Of a stretch of DNA of 64,000 nt, positions 35,858 to 44,030 are shown in pieces. Location: positions 97,677 through 161,676 of the forward strand of contig JBKAGO010000068.1 of assembly GCA_046290435.1 (NCBI GenBank), in the 5' to 3' direction. Positions within the stretch are counted from its first letter, which is position 1. Each line of letters starts with the position of its first letter. The translations under genes and the position numbers were made by a program. This DNA comes from CAVQUE01 sp046290435. Lineage in GTDB: Bacteria > Actinomycetota > Acidimicrobiia > Acidimicrobiales > UBA8592. Below the pieces are notes generated by a model that saw nothing but the letters and a program-made list of their open reading frames with translations, was not told where the DNA came from and made no database searches.

Positions 35858-36693
35858 CACTGTCTCCCTGAAGGGTCGGGCAGCGGCGGGATGCCGCTGG
35901 TCGGCACGGCGCGGAGGCTCTCGACGGTGGCCGACGTCATGGGCGCTTCGAGCCCCAGTCCGACGACGAGGGCGTGCGCCGCTTCCATCTCGTGGAGGCG
36001 GCGCACCGCGTGCGGGCCGGTGCCGTTCACCAGCCGTCGGACGAAGGCTTCGTCCATGGTCTCGAAGGCACCGACGAGATCGGACCACGTGTCGCCGGCG
36101 AGGCCCGCTGCATCGGCGGCGCGCATCGCCTCGATCAACACACCGGCGAGGCCCTTCATGACGATGCTCCGCAAGAGCTTGCGCGTGGCGGCATCACCGG
36201 CGCGCACGCCGATCGCCTCGATCGGCACCCCGGCGGCGGCCAGCCAGTCGACATAGCGGTCGGCGGCGACACCCGACGCCAGCGCCGGCGTGTGGAGCCC
36301 CCGCCCGGGGACCGTCGACATCAGAGCGACGTCGACGAAGGCGAGGTCGCGCCCGGCCGCGTCGGCGGCGAGGGCCTGCTTGACCTCCGGCGCCGCCGTC
36401 GACAGATCGGCGTACACCGTGCCGGTGGGGATCTCGCGGCGGGCCTGGGCGAGCGCCGTCGGCGCGTCGGCGGCGGCGGTGATCGCGAGCACGACGTCGG
36501 CGCCGACGACCGCGTCGGCGGGATGGGCGACCCGCTGGACACCTGCGACGTCGGGCACCGGTGCCGGGTCGAACCCGCGAACCGTCGCTCCGGCAGCGGC
36601 GAGGTCGGCCGCGATGGCCGACCCGGCCTCACCGAGGCCGAACACCGCCACCGTCGCTTCGGTCAGCGGCGGCAGAGCCGGGTGCTGCGCCAT
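35857..36693 (-). CDS. NAD(P)-dependent beta-hydroxyacid-dehydrogenase-like protein
   Basis: A 278-aa two-domain oxidoreductase. The N-terminal Rossmann domain starts VAVFGLGEAGSAIAADLAAAGATVRGFD (residues 15-42). The middle has YADLSTAAPEVKQALA, similar to the DxSTxxP region of 3-hydroxyisobutyrate dehydrogenases. The C-terminal helical domain contains KLLRSIVMKGLAGVLIEAM with the Lys of the family's catalytic region. A DUF1932-type ending is likely. It may oxidise a beta-hydroxyacid or reduce an imine. ATG 36693 is chosen; a GTG 15 nt upstream is possible. It is translationally coupled to the F420-type gene. Confidence 0.82.
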   Translation of the reverse strand: MAQHPALPPLTEATVAVFGLGEAGSAIAADLAAAGATVRGFDPAPVPDVAGVQRVAHPADAVVGADVVLAITAAADAPTALAQARREIPTGTVYADLSTAAPEVKQALAADAAGRDLAFVDVALMSTVPGRGLHTPALASGVAADRYVDWLAAAGVPIEAIGVRAGDAATRKLLRSIVMKGLAGVLIEAMRAADAAGLAGDTWSDLVGAFETMDEAFVRRLVNGTGPHAVRRLHEMEAAHALVVGLGLEAPMTSATVESLRAVPTSGIPPLPDPSGRQ

Positions 36694-36781
36694 CGTCTCG
36701 GTGCCCACCCCGGGGAGTGTGGCACATCGGCGCGACCGCACTGCGCCTCACGTCGAACCCCCGGATGCGAGGATGACCGCC

Positions 36782-37168
36782 ATGATCAAGCTGACCTTCT
36801 GCCTGCGACGACGACCGGATCTGAGCGTCGAGGAGTTCCAGCGCTACTGGCGCGAGGTGCACGCACCGCTGGTGGCCGAACGCGCCGAGGTGCTGAACAT
36901 CCGCCGCTACGTCCAGGTGCACACCGCGGAGGAGCCCGGTCTGCACGAGGCCTTCCGTCGGCGCAACGACGGCGCGCCCGGGCCCTACGACGGTGTCGCC
37001 GAGCTGTGGTTCGACGACCTGGCCTCGTTCGGTCGGGACACGCCCGAGGCCCGCCAGGCCGGCGCCGAACTGCGGGCTGACGAAGCCAACTTCATCGACC
37101 TGCCCAACTCGCCCATGTGGGTCGGCGTCGAGCATCCGATCGTGCCCGGCGCCCCCGCCGGGAGCTGA
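36782..37168 (+). CDS. EthD domain protein
   Basis: A 128-aa protein of the dimeric alpha/beta barrel EthD family: MIKLTFCLRRRPDLSVEEFQRYWREVHAPLV is the conserved first half, and GPYDGVAELWFDDLASF leads to the strand closing the barrel. EthD proteins help degrade ethyl tert-butyl ether or act as small decarboxylase/isomerase-like enzymes in polyketide and alkyl catabolism. The start is ATG 36782; ATG 36773 is possible. It is divergent from the dehydrogenase gene and convergent with the phosphotransferase gene, so it is transcribed singly. Confidence 0.85.
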   Translation: MIKLTFCLRRRPDLSVEEFQRYWREVHAPLVAERAEVLNIRRYVQVHTAEEPGLHEAFRRRNDGAPGPYDGVAELWFDDLASFGRDTPEARQAGAELRADEANFIDLPNSPMWVGVEHPIVPGAPAGS

Positions 37169-37195
37169 TCCCGGCGGGGCTCGTTCGGCAGCCTG

Positions 37196-38293
37196 CTAGA
37201 GCAGGTCGAGACAGCCGAGGTGCTCGATGGCGGCGACGTTGCGCTTGATCATCTCCGACATCCAGGCGTTGCCCCGCTCGTTGGTGGGGTCGAGCGTGCC
37301 GGCGATGACCGTGGCGTACACCCACAGGTACAGCACACCGTGGCGGTAGTCCTCCCACGCCTCGTCGAAGCCGTAGCCCTCGATGCCCTGCGCGGCCAGG
37401 CCATCGACGTAGCGCTGGATGAGCGCCTGCTCGTTGGCTTCGCGCACCGGGGTCTGGGTGCTCTGGCACAGCAGATACGCGACGTCGTGGATGCCACGGC
37501 CACGCAGCGGACCCTGCCAGTCGACGAAGGTCATCGGATAGTGATGGGGCTCGGTACCGAAGAACAGGTTGTCCATCCGGAAGTCGCCGTGCACCAGGGT
37601 GCGGGGCTCGGCATCGAGGCGCTCCTGCAGGCGGGGTACGGCCGCGAAGTAGGCGTCCTTGGCATCGCGCAGCCACTGCGGCACGTGGGCGCCGAAGATC
37701 TCTGTGACCGGATCCCAGCCGACCTTGGAGCCTTCGAGCATGTTGGTGGCGTTCTGGCTGCCGGCGGCTCGGGGCAGCCAGTCGTACTCGTCGCTCTCGA
37801 GCTGCCCCCAGAACGAGGCGTGCAACTTCGCGAGCCCGTCGATGGCGGCTTCGGTCTGGGCGAGGTCGGCGCCGACGACCTGGTCGCCGAGCTCGTAGCC
37901 GGTGAGGTCCTCGAGGACGATGACGAAGTCGCCGCTGTCGTCCATTGCCGAGATGTGCACGGTGGGTCCGTCGGCGGCGCTGCGGGGATCGAGCTGCGCG
38001 AAGTAGTTGACCTCGCGGGTGTAGACGCCGTAATGCTCGGCGACGCCGCGGTTGACCTCGTTGGTGGTGGGGAACTTCACCACGACGCTGGCCGGGGCGT
38101 CGCCGGCGTCGCCGTCGTAGGTGAGGCCGATGAACTCGATGGCGCTCAGCATTCCCACGCCCTCGGCCACTGGGGTGCGCGTGAACGACGCCACGGTGCC
38201 CGTCTCGGGGAGCGCCCCGCTGCCGTGCAGCACCGACGTGAGCCAGGGGGCGGTCACGTCGTCAGGGGTACGGGGAAGGGGCAGGGTCGACAC
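37196..38293 (-). CDS. Phosphotransferase family protein (APH/EcKinase-like)
   Basis: A 365-aa kinase-fold protein. The N-lobe includes ASVVVKFPTTNEV with the ATP-binding Lys. The hinge region is FVIVLEDLTGYELGDQ. The catalytic loop is LVHGDFRMDNLFFG, and the metal-binding Asp is in MTFVDWQGPLRGRGIHDVAYLL. It has the DUF1679/EcKinase-like spacing rather than that of drug-modifying aminoglycoside kinases. In actinobacteria such proteins often lie with acyl-CoA and P450 genes. The phosphate acceptor is unknown. GTG 38293 is preceded by GGAGG at 8 nt, which decides the start. Confidence 0.87.
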   Translation of the reverse strand: MSTLPLPRTPDDVTAPWLTSVLHGSGALPETGTVASFTRTPVAEGVGMLSAIEFIGLTYDGDAGDAPASVVVKFPTTNEVNRGVAEHYGVYTREVNYFAQLDPRSAADGPTVHISAMDDSGDFVIVLEDLTGYELGDQVVGADLAQTEAAIDGLAKLHASFWGQLESDEYDWLPRAAGSQNATNMLEGSKVGWDPVTEIFGAHVPQWLRDAKDAYFAAVPRLQERLDAEPRTLVHGDFRMDNLFFGTEPHHYPMTFVDWQGPLRGRGIHDVAYLLCQSTQTPVREANEQALIQRYVDGLAAQGIEGYGFDEAWEDYRHGVLYLWVYATVIAGTLDPTNERGNAWMSEMIKRNVAAIEHLGCLDLL

Positions 38294-38465
38294 GGCGGGC
38301 CTCCATCGGCGCTGGTGGATTCGGCGGAGACGATAGTGCCCGCCGTCACGCCGCAGGGCGCTGGAGCGGCCGAAAGGTTCTGTCCGCCCAGCTGCCACCT
38401 TCCCAGTTGGTCGGCGGCCCGCGGTCACCCGCTCGGCGCTGTCGGCGACCGGCGAGTCGGCGACC

Positions 38466-39203
38466 TCAGCGGCCGCCGGCGGCCATGCGCTCGGCGGTGT
38501 CGTCGGGCATCCCGTGGGGTAGCCCTCGCTCGTGGAGGAGCGCCTCGGTGCGGGTGCGTTCTGCCCGATCGGCCAGCAGGCGCTTGACGATGCGATTGGT
38601 GCCGGCCGAGTTGGCGCATATCTCGGCAGCGAGCTCGGCGACCGTGGCGTCGAGCGCGTCGTCGGGCACGCATCGGTCGACCAGACCGATGGCCGCGGCG
38701 TCGGCACCCGAGATACGCCGCGACGTGAACATCAACTGCTTGGCGGTCGCGGTGCCGACCCGTTCGGGGAGCCGAACCGACATGCCCCAGATGGGCACGA
38801 GGCCCCACTGGCCGTGGGTGTCACCGAGCTTGGTCGACTCCGCAGCGACCAGCAGGTCGCAGCCGAGCGCCAACTCGAGACCACCGGTGAAGCAGTGGCC
38901 GTGAAGGCGGGCGATCGTGGGCTGGGGCAGCGCCTCGAGGGCGTCGACCGTCTCGGGTTCGAAGTGCTTCGACGGGGCCCGCTCGTGGGCAGCGATGGAG
39001 CCGAGGTCGTGCCCGGCGCAGAACGACCGTCCGGCGCCGGCCAGCACGACGCAGCGAACCGTGTCGTCGACGGCGATGGCGTCGAGGTGGGCGCGCAGCG
39101 CGACGAAGACACCGGGGGTGAGCGCATTGAGCTTGTCGGGCCGGTTGAGGGTGAGGGTGCACACCCCGGCGTCGTCGTGACGCAGGACGAGTTCTTCGGT
39201 CAA
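38466..39203 (-). CDS. Enoyl-CoA hydratase/isomerase family protein
   Basis: A 245-aa crotonase-fold enzyme. LTLNRPDKLNALTPGVFVAL begins the fold; the oxyanion-hole residues are in RSFCAGHDLGSI and HCFTGGLELALGCDLLVA. The catalytic Glu positions of enoyl-CoA hydratase fall at THGQWGLVPIWG, where a Gln replaces one of them, so it may be an isomerase or another crotonase rather than a classical hydratase. TTG 39203 is the start, with GGAGGATC upstream. It is separated from the aldo/keto reductase by a large hairpin. Confidence 0.87.
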   Translation of the reverse strand: MTEELVLRHDDAGVCTLTLNRPDKLNALTPGVFVALRAHLDAIAVDDTVRCVVLAGAGRSFCAGHDLGSIAAHERAPSKHFEPETVDALEALPQPTIARLHGHCFTGGLELALGCDLLVAAESTKLGDTHGQWGLVPIWGMSVRLPERVGTATAKQLMFTSRRISGADAAAIGLVDRCVPDDALDATVAELAAEICANSAGTNRIVKRLLADRAERTRTEALLHERGLPHGMPDDTAERMAAGGR

Positions 39204-39254
39204 CGGGATCCTCCGGTCTTGTCGGGAACGCCTCCCGCACGCCGTGGCTGCTCG

Positions 39255-39307
39255 ACGTCTGTGACGCGTTTGCACGCAGTCGGGCCGTGCACGAGCGTCA
39301 CAGACGT
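39255..39307. terminator. Long palindrome between aldo/keto reductase and enoyl-CoA hydratase genes
   Basis: Arms of 22 nt starting ACGTCTGTGACGC and ending GCGTCACAGACGT, with three central mismatches and a 9-nt loop. It abuts the aldo/keto reductase stop codon (39308) and sits 52 bp upstream of the hydratase start. No T-tract is present. Confidence 0.6.
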
Positions 39308-40285
39308 TCAGGCGAAGCCGACCACCGGGTGCGGTGTGTACGGGGCCTCGAGGCGGGCGACCTCGTCGTCGGTGAGCTCGACCTCGGTGGCGGCGACGGC
39401 GTCGTCGATGTGGTGGGGCTTGGTGGCGCCGATGATCGGGGCGGTGACCACCGGGTTGTGCAGCACCCAGGCCAGCGCCACCTGCGCCCGGGGGATGCCG
39501 CGTTCGGTGGCGATCGCGGCGACCTCGGCGGCGATGGCCCGGTCGGACTCGACGGTGTCGTAGAGGGCGCGGCCGAAGTCGTCGGTGCGGGACCGCTCGG
39601 TCTCGGCGTCCCAGTCGCGGGTGAGGCGGCCCCGGGCCAGCGGGCTCCAGGGGATGACGCCGATGCCCTGGTCCTCGCAGAGCGGCAGCATCTCGCGCTC
39701 CTCCTCGCGCTGGACGAGGTTGTAGTGGTTCTGCATCGACACGAAGCGGGAGTAGCCCAACTGGTCGGCGAGGAACAGGGCCTTGGCGAACTGCCAGGCC
39801 CACATCGACGAGGCGCCGATGTAGCGGACCTTGCCGGCGCGGATGACGTCGTCGAGGGCCTCGAGGGTCTCCTCGATGGGCGTGTGGGGGTCCCAGCGGT
39901 GGATCTGGTAGAGGTCGATGTAGTCGGTGCCGAGGCGCCGGAGGCTGTGGTCGACCTCGGCCATGACGGCCTTGCGCGACAGGCCCATGGCGTTGCGGCC
40001 CTTGCGCATCGGGCCCCACAGCTTGGTGGCGATGACGATCTCGTCGCGGTCGGCCATGTCGGCCAGGGCCCGCCCGACGATCTTCTCGCTGGTGCCGTCG
40101 GAGTAGACGTTGGCGGTGTCGAAGAAGTTGATGCCGGCCTCGAGGGCCTGGCTGATGAAGGGCCGGCTGGCCTCCTCGTCGAGGCTCCATGGGTGTGTGC
40201 CGCGGTCGGAGTCGCCGTAGCTCATGCAACCGAGGCAGATCTCGGAGACCTCGAGCCCGGTCGAACCCAGTCGTCGGTACCGCAT
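39308..40285 (-). CDS. Aldo/keto reductase
   Basis: A 325-aa NADPH-dependent (beta/alpha)8 reductase of the AKR11/YhdN-type group. Catalytic tetrad residues fall at NFFDTANVYSDG (Asp, Tyr), ATKLWGP (Lys) and YQIHRWD (His). The cofactor-binding part is PWSPLARGRLTR and the end is PIIGATKPHHIDDAVAA. It reduces aldehydes or ketones, and its neighbours suggest xenobiotic or terpenoid catabolism. The start is ATG 40285. It is divergent from the P450 gene, and a 55-bp palindrome lies between them. Confidence 0.92.
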   Translation of the reverse strand: MRYRRLGSTGLEVSEICLGCMSYGDSDRGTHPWSLDEEASRPFISQALEAGINFFDTANVYSDGTSEKIVGRALADMADRDEIVIATKLWGPMRKGRNAMGLSRKAVMAEVDHSLRRLGTDYIDLYQIHRWDPHTPIEETLEALDDVIRAGKVRYIGASSMWAWQFAKALFLADQLGYSRFVSMQNHYNLVQREEEREMLPLCEDQGIGVIPWSPLARGRLTRDWDAETERSRTDDFGRALYDTVESDRAIAAEVAAIATERGIPRAQVALAWVLHNPVVTAPIIGATKPHHIDDAVAATEVELTDDEVARLEAPYTPHPVVGFA

Positions 40286-40353
40286 GGTGATGCCCCCTCG
40301 ATGATCGGCGTGGAGCCGCCACCCTACGCTCCCCGGTGCCCGCCCGCTGTCCT

Positions 40354-40408
40354 GCCGAAATCTGGGACTTTGCGCGCAGCAGGTGCGCGCAAAGTCCCAG
40401 ATTTCGCC
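40354..40408. repeat. Dispersed palindromic repeat, copy 1
   Basis: Near-perfect arms of 23 nt (left 40356-40378, right 40384-40406) around loop GCAGG. The arm core is AATCTGGGACTTTGCGCGCA. A second copy with the same arms lies at 57516-57570. Here it is between divergent genes, so it is not simply a terminator. Confidence 0.75.
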
Positions 40409-40459
40409 GGCGTTGTAGTCTCGGAGGGGGCGTTGGGGCATCGATCGGGGGAACGACCA

Positions 40460-41644
40460 ATGGGCACACCACAGACCGACATCACCGATCCGTCGTGGTG
40501 GCAGCTCGACCCCCAGGACGCCTACCGCGACCTGCTCGACCATCCAGGGCTCTGGCGCGACGAGCGCAGCGGGTTCTGGCTCGCCGCACGCCACGCCGAC
40601 GTGCTGCACGTCGAGCGCGACGCGGCCACCTTCGCCAGCCGCGCCGACGACCACGGCACCTACCGGCTCGTGCCCTCCGAGTACGAGGCCACGATGATCA
40701 GCCACAACGATCCCCAGCACCTGGCCCAGCGCCGCATCGTCAACCGCCGGTTCACGCCCCGGGCCCAGCGGGCCCACGCCGAGCACTACCAGGCGATGAT
40801 CACCGAGCTCGTCGACGCCGCCATCGAGGCCAACGCCGGCGGGGGGTCGGTCGAGGTCGTCGACGCCCTGGCCGCGCAGCTCCCCTGCCGGGTCACCGCC
40901 GAGCTACTCGGCTTCGGCGCCGACATGTGGCACGAGGTCAAGAGCTGGTCCGAACGCCAGATGCGCATCGATCGCCGCTACGTCGAACCCGACGTCATGA
41001 CCGACCTCGAGGCCAGCATCCGCGAATGGGCAGCGGTGATGACCGAGGTCCTGCCCCAGCGTGCCGTCGAGCCCGCCGACGATCTGTTCTCGGACTGGCT
41101 CGCGGCCGGCGTCGACCCGAACACCATGGTGCAGGAGACGGGCCTGCTGATCGCCGGCGGCGCCGAGACGACACGCACGGTCATCGCGCACGGGCTGCGG
41201 ACCTTCGTCGACCACCCCGACCAGTGGGAGCGCCTGGCCACCGAGCCCGACCTGGTGACGACCGCCGTCGAGGAACTCATCCGCTGGGTCACGCCCCTCA
41301 ACAACATGTTCCGGATCGTCACCACCGAGACCGAGGTGGCCGGCACGGCCATGGCACCCGGCGACCGGGTGGCGCTGGTGTACCCGGCCGCCAACCGCGA
41401 CCCCCGGGTGTTCGACGAGCCCGACCGCTTCGACATCGCCCGCGACCCCAACCCCCACCTGGCGTTCGGCCACGGGACGCATTTCTGTCTGGGGGCCAAC
41501 ATGGCCCGCGTCGAGCTGCGTCTGCTGTTCGCCGAACTCGCCCGCCGCGTGACCGACCTGGCCGTGGTGACCGAGCCCGACATCGAACCCAACATCTTCG
41601 CCCGCGCCGTCCGCCGCTTCGACCTGACGTTCACCGTCCGCTGA
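40460..41644 (+). CDS. Cytochrome P450
   Basis: A 394-aa class I bacterial P450 (monooxygenase). The I-helix is GLLIAGGAETTR, K-helix ExxR is EELIRW, and the haem loop is FGHGTHFCLGANMAR with axial Cys343. The EAxAR-type substrate region is PLNNMFRIVT. No ferredoxin or reductase gene is near, so electrons come from partners elsewhere. CYP125/CYP142-like enzymes have similar wording, but the substrate cannot be read. ATG 40460 follows GGGGGAAC. It is divergent from the aldo/keto reductase gene. Confidence 0.93.
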   Translation: MGTPQTDITDPSWWQLDPQDAYRDLLDHPGLWRDERSGFWLAARHADVLHVERDAATFASRADDHGTYRLVPSEYEATMISHNDPQHLAQRRIVNRRFTPRAQRAHAEHYQAMITELVDAAIEANAGGGSVEVVDALAAQLPCRVTAELLGFGADMWHEVKSWSERQMRIDRRYVEPDVMTDLEASIREWAAVMTEVLPQRAVEPADDLFSDWLAAGVDPNTMVQETGLLIAGGAETTRTVIAHGLRTFVDHPDQWERLATEPDLVTTAVEELIRWVTPLNNMFRIVTTETEVAGTAMAPGDRVALVYPAANRDPRVFDEPDRFDIARDPNPHLAFGHGTHFCLGANMARVELRLLFAELARRVTDLAVVTEPDIEPNIFARAVRRFDLTFTVR

Positions 41645-41668
41645 GCTGCCGGGGAGCGCGGGGACGCC

Positions 41669-41756
41669 GGGGTCAAGTCGTACTTTCAACCAACTCGGCC
41701 TCAACTGCCCGCCAGGCTCGACGGCTCGGAGTTGGTTGAAAGTACGACTTGACCCC
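41669..41756. terminator. Perfect 28-bp palindrome between convergent genes
   Basis: Left arm 41669-41696 and right arm 41729-41756 are perfect reverse complements of 28 nt; loop 32 nt. The left arm starts GGGGTCAAGTCGTACTTTC. It is between P450 (stop 41644) and the epimerase (stop 41811), on opposite strands. There is no T-tract. It may be a bidirectional terminator or a mobile palindrome. Confidence 0.7.
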
Positions 41757-41810
41757 AGTGGTGCGGATCCCACCGGTGCGCTGGCCTCCGATGACCCGAG
41801 CCGGACAGCG

Positions 41811-42767
41811 CTACCGCGCGTCGACGGCGCGTTGGACGACGTCATCCAGATTGGTTCCCTGGAAGCGATGGCCCTCTGCGAGCAGCCGGGCGGGTATGGC
41901 GCGGCGGCCCGTCAGCGCGAGGGCTGGGTCGGAGCCGAGCAGCCATGCGCCGAGTGTGGTGATGACCGAAGGACTCGGCAGTCCGAATCGGCGGCCGACG
42001 GCACGGCGATACGCCGACATGAGGTCTGCGTTACGCGCCGGTTCCGGTGATGTCAGGTGGTAGAGCCCGGCCATGCCGTCTTCCACGACAGCGCGATGGA
42101 TGAGGTCGAAGAGATCCTCGGCGTCGATCCACGAGACCCATTGGCGCCCGGAACCAACGGGGCCTCCCAGCCCGACACGCGCCAGACGCGCCAGCTGTCG
42201 AGTGGCAGGATCGGCGGCGCCACCGATCGCTATCCCGGGTCTCAACAGTACGGTCCGCGGGACCTCGGCGGCTGCTTCGTCGAAGGCAGCCTCCCACCGA
42301 CGGCAGGCCTCCACCTGCTGGCGGAGCCCGGTGGAAGGGACCGGCGACGACTCGGTGATCACCTCGTCACCGCTGTCGCCGAACACTGCCAACGAGGACA
42401 GCTGGATCCATGCCGACGGTGGGGAGTCGAGCCGTCGCACCGCCTCGCCGACGAGGCGAACCGTGTCCGTCCGCGAGGTGATCAGCTCATCGACGTTGGG
42501 CCGGGTCGGGCGGCAATCGACTCGCTTGCCCGCGAGGTGCACGATGACATCGGCCCCTTCGAGGCATCGTGTCCACGGACCGAGACTCGTGGCGTCCCAG
42601 TCGACATGCCGCCAACCATTCGCTTGGGCGGCGGCTCCGCGTCCGACAACGGTCACCGCGTGGCCGCTCGCCAGGAGCCGTGCACGCAGACCTCGTCCGA
42701 TGAAACCCGATCCACCGATCAGGACGACATCGAGCACCCGACCGGCTTGCGCGTCGGAACCAACCAC
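41811..42767 (-). CDS. NAD-dependent epimerase-like protein (TIGR01777/DUF1731 type)
   Basis: A 318-aa extended short-chain dehydrogenase. The N-terminal Rossmann motif is VVLIGGSGFIGRGLRARLLASGHAVTVVGR. HLAGKRVD follows, then WIQLSSLAVFG, LLRPGIAIGG and the C-terminal DUF1731-like tail IPARLLAEGHRFQGTNLDDVVQRAV. TIGR01777 proteins are related to SulA-type/YfcH epimerases; activity is unknown. GTG 42767 has AGGAG 7 nt upstream; a second GTG lies 6 nt earlier. The usual catalytic Tyr is not obvious, so it may not be a standard dehydrogenase. Confidence 0.82.
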   Translation of the reverse strand: MVGSDAQAGRVLDVVLIGGSGFIGRGLRARLLASGHAVTVVGRGAAAQANGWRHVDWDATSLGPWTRCLEGADVIVHLAGKRVDCRPTRPNVDELITSRTDTVRLVGEAVRRLDSPPSAWIQLSSLAVFGDSGDEVITESSPVPSTGLRQQVEACRRWEAAFDEAAAEVPRTVLLRPGIAIGGAADPATRQLARLARVGLGGPVGSGRQWVSWIDAEDLFDLIHRAVVEDGMAGLYHLTSPEPARNADLMSAYRRAVGRRFGLPSPSVITTLGAWLLGSDPALALTGRRAIPARLLAEGHRFQGTNLDDVVQRAVDAR

Positions 42768-43087
42768 GGGCACTCTCCTGTCTTCTACGGAGCTCACGAA
42801 CGGTGGACTCGCGCATCGCTCACCCGACGCAGCGGTCCCTCGTCTGGCGGCAGTATTGCCGAGCCGCCCGGAAGGGTCGACGAAACCGAACACATCGTCG
42901 GTTGTGGCACTCTGGCTGTCTCCCGTCCAGCCACCCCCTGCATGGACAACCCCGCACAATGCCGCCGGCCGCGGGTGTTGAACGCAGGGGTGGTTGGACC
43001 CCAGTAGTCGGTCGGCCTCCCGAGGCGGGCGACCCTGGACGTGGGGAAGGGCTTGACCGCGGTGGTCGGCCCGCCGATGAGCGAGGG
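42768..43087 (+). other. Intergenic stretch of 320 bp
   Basis: It separates the epimerase gene (minus) from the ABC ATPase gene (plus) and should hold both promoters. An imperfect dyad, CCAGCCACCCCCTGC (42928-42942) against GCAGGGGTGGTTGG (42984-42997), lies inside. Open frames exist on both strands but none has a ribosome-binding site or recognisable protein. Confidence 0.5.
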
Positions 43088-43858
43088 GTGGATCATGCGA
43101 TCGTTGCCCAGGGGCTGACCAAACGATTCGGGGACAAGGTCGCCGTCGACGCGCTCGATCTGGCGGTGCCGCGGGGCAGTTGGTTCGGGCTCGTGGGGCC
43201 GAACGGGGCCGGCAAGACCACCACCATCAAGATGGTCGTCGGCTTGTTGCGTCCCGACGCCGGGAGCGTGGCGATCGACGGCGTCGACGTCTGGCCGAAC
43301 CCTCGTGCGGCGAAGGCTCGCCTGGGGGTCCTGCCCGACGACCTGCGGCTCTTCGAGCGCCTCAGTGGCGTCGAGCTCCTCACCTACATCGGCCTGCTCC
43401 GCGGCATGGAACGCAGCGAGGTGGACCGGCGGGCCGTGCAGCTCCTCGACGTGCTCGGCCTCGCCCGCTCGGCCCACGACCTCGTCGCCGACTACTCCAC
43501 CGGCATGCGCAAGAAGGTCGCCCTCGCCGCGGCGCTGTTACACGGCCCCTCGGTGCTGCTGCTCGACGAACCGTTCGAGTCGGTCGACCCGGTGTCGAGC
43601 CGGGTGATCGTCGAGGTCCTCCAGCAGTACCGCCGCAGCGGCGGCACCGTCATCTTCTCGAGCCACGTGATGGACACCGTCGAGCGGCTCTGCGACGAGG
43701 TCGCCATCGTGTCCGACGGACGGGTCGTGCGCTCGGGCACCATCGCCGAGCTCGTCCGGCGCGATCAGCGCCGACTGGAGGACATCTTCATCGACGCCGT
43801 CGGCGCGCAGGCCGCCGGCGCCGACGGCTCGCTCGACTGGCTCGGGGCTGCAACGTGA
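43088..43858 (+). CDS. ABC transporter ATP-binding protein (drug/antibiotic-export type)
   Basis: A 256-aa ABC ATPase of the CcmA/DrrA-like group. Walker A is GPNGAGKTTT (about residues 37-46), followed by GLLRPDAGSV, signature YSTGMRKKVALA, Walker B LLLDEPFESVDP and the H-loop IFSSHVMDTVERLCD. The signature is STGM rather than LSGG, common in this branch. The GTG start at 43088 lies in GAGGGGTG, so the exact start is uncertain. The stop overlaps the next GTG (43855-43858). It powers the 545-aa membrane protein downstream. Confidence 0.9.
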   Translation: MDHAIVAQGLTKRFGDKVAVDALDLAVPRGSWFGLVGPNGAGKTTTIKMVVGLLRPDAGSVAIDGVDVWPNPRAAKARLGVLPDDLRLFERLSGVELLTYIGLLRGMERSEVDRRAVQLLDVLGLARSAHDLVADYSTGMRKKVALAAALLHGPSVLLLDEPFESVDPVSSRVIVEVLQQYRRSGGTVIFSSHVMDTVERLCDEVAIVSDGRVVRSGTIAELVRRDQRRLEDIFIDAVGAQAAGADGSLDWLGAAT

Positions 43859-43998
43859 GCGTCACCGACCCGTTCGCCGCGCCGTCACCCCGAACCGCCA
43901 GGCAGATAGATGAGGCCGGCGACATGACCGTCGCCGACCCGTTCGCCGCGCCGTCACTCCAGACCCTCAGGCAGGTGGGCGTATGCGCTACGACGTGA
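43855..43998 (+). CDS. 47-aa ORF with internal repeat, between ABC ATPase and permease
   Basis: GTG 43855 overlaps the ATPase stop (GTGA) and its own stop overlaps the permease GTG (GTGA at 43995-43998). The peptide has two copies of V-x-DPFAAPS...RQ: VTDPFAAPSPRTARQ and VADPFAAPSLQTLRQ. The permease itself begins VTFTDPLTAAP, a degenerate third copy. It may be a real small protein, a translational coupling relay, or the remnant of a duplicated permease start. No homologue is known to me. Confidence 0.45.
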   Translation: MSVTDPFAAPSPRTARQIDEAGDMTVADPFAAPSLQTLRQVGVCATT

Positions 43999-44030
43999 CG
44001 TTCACCGATCCCCTCACCGCAGCGCCCGGC
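43855..44030 (+). repeat. Tandem repeat of a gene start, about 69 bp period
   Basis: Copy 1 (43855-43905) and copy 2 (43924-43974) agree at about 43 of 51 positions and share the start-codon position. A weaker third copy starts at 43995, after 71 bp instead of 69, which moves it into the permease frame. Confidence 0.65.

Noticed and set aside
42803..43087. In-frame extension of the ABC ATPase upstream to ATG 42803
   Set aside because: The added 95 residues are Arg/Gly-rich with no similarity to ABC ATPases, and the cassette starts normally near GTG 43088.
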